Shown in pieces: positions 6,178 to 10,618 of a stretch of DNA of 10,618 bases. Within the stretch, counting starts at the first letter, position 1. Every line of letters begins with the position of its first letter. A program made the translations under genes and the position numbers. A model generated the notes under the pieces. That model saw only the letters and a program-made list of their open reading frames with translations, was not told the DNA's origin and did not search any database. The DNA lies in assembly GCA_036244855.1 (NCBI GenBank), contig BQKZ01002886.1, positions 23,851 to 34,468 on the forward strand. The letters run 5' to 3'. The DNA comes from Temnopleurus reevesii. Taxonomy: Eukaryota; Echinodermata; Echinoidea; Temnopleuroida; Temnopleuridae.

Positions 6178-6990
6178 GACTGATCTGCTCGCCACTTTCG
6201 AACAATGGACGTAACTTTAAAGGGGAATTACACCCAGGAAATAATGTACGGTCAGTAAATAGAGATTAATTAGATGAACAAACTGCGAAAATCTGAGCAA
6301 AATCCGATAATCCGCTCAAAAGTTGCGAATTTTCTAAGTTATCATTTCCACCTGTGCTGGGCATCCTTAAATTGTATAGCCAATTAGCATAATCTGTGAT
6401 GTCATACATGGAGAACTCCTCATTTGCTTTATACATGAATGTATTAAAAATTGATAAATATCATGTTTAAGATGAGGAACCAACATCGTTCTTTGTGTAA
6501 TGCCTGCAGAATTGATTCGGCTATAATATATTTAAACGAAAAAAAAAACAAAATTTTGTCTACTTTTCTGGAAAAAGAAGAAAATGTGAAATTTCGTGTA
6601 CAAAGTGAATGTAGAGTAAGTTCTCCATGTTGGCAGCCATTTTGTGCCTGTACGTTTGCCAATTTAAGGAGCCCATGAGGGGTAAAAATAAAAACTTTGA
6701 AAATTCATAACTTTTGAATGGATTATCAGATTTTGCTAAAATTTTCACAGTTTGTTCATCTTAGTTTTCTCCATTTAATGATAGCAATTTAATGTCTGAG
6801 TGTAGTTCCCCTTTAAGACATCAAACATAGTCTCTGATTCGTCAATTCATTTCTCATGAAACAAAGTATGTCTAAGTATTTACACGTGGCTACCGACAGA
6901 TCTAAAAGACTGAGCTGCTCACCATTTTCGACCAATGGACGTAACTTTAAGACATCAAACATAGTCTCTGATTCGTCAATTCATTTGACA
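6178..6990 (+). repeat. Tandem duplication of about 134 bp, first copy split by a transposon
   Basis: Copy 1 is 6178-6220 plus 6817-6907; copy 2 is 6908 to about 6990. Shared words are GACTGAnCTGCTC, CAATGGACGTAACTTTAA and GACATCAAACATAGTCTCTG followed by ATTCGTCAATTCATTT. Removing the 596 bp of transposon plus duplicated TTAA gives a 134-bp period. Copy 2 keeps the uninterrupted site. Confidence 0.9.
6221..6812. mobile_element. 592-bp palindromic TTAA element (non-autonomous)
   Basis: The ends are AGGGGAATTACACCCAG and, in reverse complement, AGGGGAACTACACTCAG. TTAA is duplicated on both sides (6217-6220, 6813-6816). The arms stay alignable for at least 115 bases (GATGAACAAACTG, TAATCC, TTCAAAAGTT against CTCAAAAGTT) and, with gaps, to ACATGGAGAACT near the middle, so it is a foldback-type MITE. 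TTAA targeting is the habit of piggyBac-like transposases, which would have to act in trans. Open frames at 6444-6748 on either strand are mirror images of each other across the palindrome and not genes. Confidence 0.9.
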
Positions 6991-7064
6991 AGAAGTCAAG
7001 ACGTCTTAGCGAGAAGAGGATAGCTAAGACCATTTCGAGCAATCGGCCCCTGTTGTATAATATT

Positions 7065-7908
7065 CCCGAGTTTACGCTCGACAACGGAGCGGCTCAACGA
7101 CGGGAGAATTCGTCAGATTCCCGCGTTCTTGCTAACCCGTCCTTATTCCCTCCGTTGCTCTTAACTTCTGTTACGCTACTCGCTCAACGGCAGTATGCAA
7201 ATTGAGTGTGACGAGCTTTCACGCCGAAATCCAAAGATTTGCATAATAGGCACGTGATACGCTTGGCCGCATCTGATTGGCTACGTTCCTGCATCTAAGA
7301 CGGACGTGGGATTCAGCAAAAACCGTTGTAGAATTCTGCTCTTCGCCGCTGTTGTCACTGGCAACCAGCGAAGCCGACTTAAACGGGTCAAAAATGGTAT
7401 TGATCAGCGATTTTGCCGTTCGTGATGACGGTGCGTAACCTTGCTATTATTGCACCTTCATGAAAAAGGGCAATATTATATTGCCCCCTGAAAGGTGAAG
7501 CTCCCTAAAATTTCAAAAGTGAGGTTACGCACCGTCATCACGAACGGCAAAATTGCTGATCAATACCATCTTCGACCCGTTTAAGTCGGCTTCGCTGGTT
7601 GCCAGTGACAACAGCAGCGAAGAGCAGAATTTTACAACGGTTTTTGCTCAATCCCACGTCCGTCTTAGATGCAGTAACGTAACCAATCAGATGCGGCCAA
7701 GCGTATCACGTGCCTATTATGCAAATCTTTGGATTTCGGCGTGAAAGCTTGACTCCTGACGTCACACTCAATTGGCATATCGCCGTTGATCAAGTAGCGT
7801 AACAGAAGTTAAGAGCAACGGAGGGAATAAGAAAGGGTTAGCAAGAACGCAGGAATCTGACGAATTTTCCCGTCGTTGAGCCGCTCCGTTGTCCAGCGTA
7901 AACTCGGG
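7065..7908. mobile_element. 844-bp near-perfect palindrome (foldback element)
   Basis: Left arm 7065 to about 7440 and right arm about 7530 to 7908 are reverse complements at high identity, beginning CCCGAGTTTACGCT and ending AGCGTAAACTCGGG. The middle holds a 19-base perfect palindrome, GGGCAATAT-T-ATATTGCCC (7468-7486), and flanking CACCTTCA / TGAAAGGTG, so pairing nearly reaches the centre. Both arms keep ATTTGCAT (7237-7244; mirrored 7719-7726), CACGTG (7251-7256; 7707-7712) and ATTGG/CCAAT (7276-7280; 7683-7687). I see no coding frame and no clear target duplication. Open frames at 7553-7744 and 7809-8006 are incidental. Confidence 0.9.
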
Positions 7909-8935
7909 GAAAGTCTCTTGGTCGACGGAGTCGTGAAGCTGCTACCAATTTTTACATTAATTTGCAACTTTGTTTCCTTAGTGTGCTGTGTATTGAAACA
8001 AAACACAATGTATTCCCCCTTTCGTATACTCTGACAGAATGAATGACATTTCTAATATGCAGCAGCGACGGGGTAGTTATTTCAGGATGTTTAACTGGAC
8101 AGAACGAAGGACATTATGTAACGAGTAAGATCATTCATGCGTAAAAATAATTACAGTGTGTTTTATGGGATACAGGACATGTATATTAGGATGTGTTTCC
8201 AAAAAGAAAATTCACTCTGTACATAAAATATGTATGCACATTCAATGGTGACCCATGTCATTTTTAGTAATGTATTTTATCACATTTTGCAGAGTTTGTA
8301 CCGCGCTCAATTAAAAACACAACTGAACAATATCAGACCGAATGGAGAAATTCGACATCGAATTTCATATGCTCAAAAGGGTAGCTACTATTGGGTAGAG
8401 CAGCTCTACGCCCCCCCCCCCCCCCCCCCCCCCCCCTCACAAAAAATATATGCAAGGACCCCGTGAAAGTGGCTTGAAGTGGACTTGAATTCCAGTTTGC
8501 GCTTCCCTAATCTGAACGGGGACACAACTGACCGTCCAAACCTGCTTTCAAAACTAGTTTAGTGGAAGCCATTTTGAAAACTAGGTTCGAACGGGGTCAA
8601 ACGAGCTGATAAAATGAACTAGAACAGTGTAAGATCAATCAATTTGATATGTGATGTCGTGCACGGGGTCATGACTTGTTTTCTATTTATGGACGACTTT
8701 TATTGTCTGAACTCAAGTAAACACATGCATATGACGTCACGCACGGAACGGAATACACATTAAAAGTTAAACGAGCAGCAAACTATTAATCTTGTTATTA
8801 TGTTCTTTTTATTCTACATGTTGTACAAGGTATACACAATTTCTATGAGATCATCAGATATTTACAAAGAGGTGCGAAGATGGATGATTAAAAGCATGAA
8901 GATTGTCAATTTGATCATAGTTCACACAAGTTTAA
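7909..8935. other. Non-coding stretch with one poly-C run
   Basis: Nothing resembling a gene, RNA or transposon end is seen apart from the 26-base C run at 8411-8436. The 78-codon frame at 8230-8466 runs through that C run and has no domain features. Confidence 0.5.
8411..8436 (+). repeat. 26-base poly-C run
   Basis: An uninterrupted C run sits in otherwise AT-rich DNA, without the GC-rich context of the similar run at 2553. The true length is uncertain on short-read assemblies. Confidence 0.9.
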
Positions 8936-9862
8936 AGACTTGGTCTCGGTCAGTAATACATGTATCTTGCTTTGATTGAAAGCAGAAAAATCAGACGAGC
9001 AGATAAAAACAGTTTGAAGGAAATCGCACAACGAATGAAAATTGAGTATTTCAATTATATAACCCAATAGTTGTAATCAGTCAAATTGGCAACGTTTAGT
9101 CACGTGATTATGACGTATATCATGTACTTTTCTGCAAGTAGTTTTGGATCGTACAAAGACAAGCGGAGATGTGTCTCGTTGTACGATCCATAGGATTCAA
9201 TTTCTATGACGGGACACAAATAGTCATTGCTGAAAATCATCAAAAACCCTTGACGAAACGACGAGCGCCATCGTCCGTGAATTACATTGAGGTGAAGTCA
9301 CCGAAAAAAATAGCTTGGTGCTATTGCGTACTTAAGCAATGTAATGCGGTATCTTCAAATAGAAAAGTAAAAAACATGAAATACGATATTTTGACTATCA
9401 AGTTATCAACCACTTTCGTTTTCAAGTTTTTCTCGACATAAATTCGAATGACTGCCAAAACAAGTTTTTTATTCTTATTGTTTTAAAACCTTCTTTGTCA
9501 ACCAGGTAACGCAAAAAAATTGTTGGTTTTTTTCGTCGATATATACATGGGTACAGATACATTTATTGATTCAACGTTTTGAATACGTTAAAAAAATAAG
9601 TGTGACGGATTAAAACGGATTTTAAAAACAGTAAGTTATAATAAGCTCACTGACAGAAAGTGCATGATCTACGTCATAGCACGTGACCAAAATTCACGTG
9701 TTACGTCCTACTGCGTACTACTGAATTATCACTGTTCAGTCGTATCATTGAAATGTTCACAACTTTCTTAATTCTTGTCGGATTTACTTTAATTTTTTTA
9801 CCTGTTCGTCTGACTTTTCTGTTTTTAATCAAAGCAAGAATTTTCTAGCCCAGGCCAAGTCT
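8936..9862. mobile_element. 927-bp long-inverted-repeat element at TTAA
   Basis: Arms of just over 200 bp (8936 to about 9138; about 9650 to 9862) are diverged reverse complements. Both begin, read inward, with AGACTTGG. Then follow CTTGCTTTGATT, CAGAAAAATCAGACGA against CAGAAAAGTCAGACGA, CACGTG, ATGACGTA and ATCATG. TTAA (within TTTAAA) lies immediately outside both ends at 8932-8935 and 9863-9866. The 0.5-kb interior has a 90-codon frame (9169-9441) with no recognised domain, so the element looks non-autonomous or internally deleted. Confidence 0.8.
9145..9190. repeat. Perfect 12-bp hairpin just inside the left arm
   Basis: TGGATCGTACAA (9145-9156) is the exact reverse complement of TTGTACGATCCA (9179-9190). 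AGACA / TGTCT can extend the stem inward, leaving a loop of about 10 bases. Confidence 0.85.
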
Positions 9863-9885
9863 TTAAAGCAAAATCCTGGCAATTG

Positions 9886-10010
9886 GATGCGCCGTGGTGT
9901 AGTGGTCCGCGCTAAAGCCAGGGTAATAATGCTGCAATTGTAGGGCGCTTAGGGAACTCTTAGAGTTGATAGGCGCTATATAAATGCCGTTCATTATTAC
10001 TATTATTATT
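9886..10010 (+). mobile_element. tRNA-like SINE remnant
   Basis: The 5' part contains TGGTGTAGTGG (9895-9905), a good match to the RNA polymerase III A box as found in tRNA-derived SINEs. The 3' part reads GGCGCTATATAAATGCC and ends in a TTATTATT-type simple tail (9993-10010), a form I recall from SINEs of marine invertebrates. A consensus B box (GGTTCRANNCC) is not visible, so the head is degenerate or deleted. It lies about 20 bp beyond the right end of the 927-bp element. Confidence 0.65.
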
Positions 10011-10055
10011 GATTTGAAGCAAATAAATTACGCTTAATATACAGTAAGCAAATTT

Positions 10056-10093
10056 TATGAATGAATGAATAAATTTGTCAATGAATGAATAAA
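10056..10093 (+). repeat. AATG-type short tandem repeat
   Basis: ATGAATGAATGAATAAAT is followed by a second short block, AATGAATGAATAAAAT, after about nine bases. It is an imperfect microsatellite in AT-rich DNA. Confidence 0.7.
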
Positions 10094-10618
10094 ATTAGTC
10101 AATAAAATGCAATGCATTTCCATAAATATTTGGAAATAAACGGTTCTAAGAATTGTCACCTTTTCCCGCTCAAATATTGTTAAACTTTTACAATAACAAA
10201 CTCAATACTATACTATTAAATATAAGGTCGTAAAAAGTCTGGTCAGCTTTTTCGGTCAGCACATTCTTCATTTTCCAAAACACTGTCCTGTTTATTAACT
10301 AATTGTATGGTAATTTATTGTATTTGATTGGACTTTGCTGCTTAATGCATTCTTAATGTGGGCTGGACAGACCCCTCTTTATTTTCCCAAAGCGCATTCA
10401 CTTTGATAAAAGCTGATTATATAATAACTTGTTGTATTTCTAATTAAACAAACAGCTTTGATTGTAGAGGTTTTACTCGACCAAAGAGCGTAGCGAAGAG
10501 GGCTCACTTGCCGATTAATACACGCAAAAAAGTGTCGTACGCACAGACCATAGGGCTTCCATTTCGGAGAATACACATGAGTTCTAGCCGGGGACACAGA
10601 GCTCTTGTAGAAGAGTGT
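10094..10618. other. Non-coding stretch, nothing recognised
   Basis: The stretch is AT-rich with no repeat, splice-flanked exon or RNA signature. The 72-codon minus-strand frame at 10379-10597 has no domain character. Confidence 0.45.

Noticed and set aside
6444..6748. Facing open frames on both strands
   Set aside because: They lie inside a palindromic MITE and mirror each other. No protein family is recognisable.
9169..9441. 90-codon frame inside the TTAA element as a transposase remnant
   Set aside because: No DDE or zinc-finger pattern is visible, and its start overlaps a perfect hairpin. Nothing supports coding.
9886..9960. Functional tRNA gene
   Set aside because: Only an A-box-like motif is present. 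No B box or cloverleaf stems can be drawn, and the 3' end is a SINE-type tail.
10379..10597. 72-codon minus-strand frame near the window end
   Set aside because: It has no domain, no splice or start context, and average non-coding composition.

Overview
The window looks like nuclear DNA of an animal, most likely a marine invertebrate, possibly an echinoderm or another invertebrate deuterostome. I cannot name the species. The evidence is three exons of extracellular thrombospondin type-1 (TSP1) repeats with consensus splice sites, AT-rich introns, several palindromic transposon relics (MITEs), a tRNA-like SINE and a decayed reverse-transcriptase fragment. There is no bacterial gene organisation, and almost every longer open frame is noise.

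Layout. 1-117: frameshifted remnant of a non-LTR reverse transcriptase. 118-1374: intronic or intergenic DNA, including a block (930-1040) that recurs at 2717-2830. 1375-1551: a TSP1 exon broken by an in-frame TGA and three lost cysteines, followed at once by a 153-bp imperfect hairpin. 1742-1851: sequencing artefact, an Illumina P7 index adapter flanked by homopolymers. 2056-2194: a small palindromic MITE. 2395-2640: a GGGGGCGCC-rich repeat with a 25-base C run. 3111-3287 and 4507-4691: two intact TSP1 exons. 4593-5405: tandem copies of the 3' half of the second intact exon plus its donor and intron start, one copy carrying a MITE. 5640-5885: probable terminal coding exon encoding an acidic serine-rich tail and stop.

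The gene on the plus strand is coherent. The TSP1 exons start in phase 1, the first two end in phase 1, the third ends in phase 0 at a strong donor, and the terminal exon opens in phase 0. The predicted C terminus is therefore TSP1 - TSP1 - 81-residue tail. Exons upstream of the window are not seen, and no signal peptide or membrane segment lies in the window.

5886 to the end is dominated by mobile DNA. It holds a 592-bp palindromic element at TTAA, with its empty site preserved in a neighbouring tandem copy. It also holds an 844-bp near-perfect palindrome carrying octamer, E-box and CCAAT motifs, a 927-bp long-inverted-repeat element also flanked by TTAA, and a SINE-like unit. I see no second gene there.

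The most useful results are the adapter contamination, which makes contiguity between the broken exon and the intact exons doubtful, and the half-exon tandem array inside the last intron. I did not find a convincing new molecular system.
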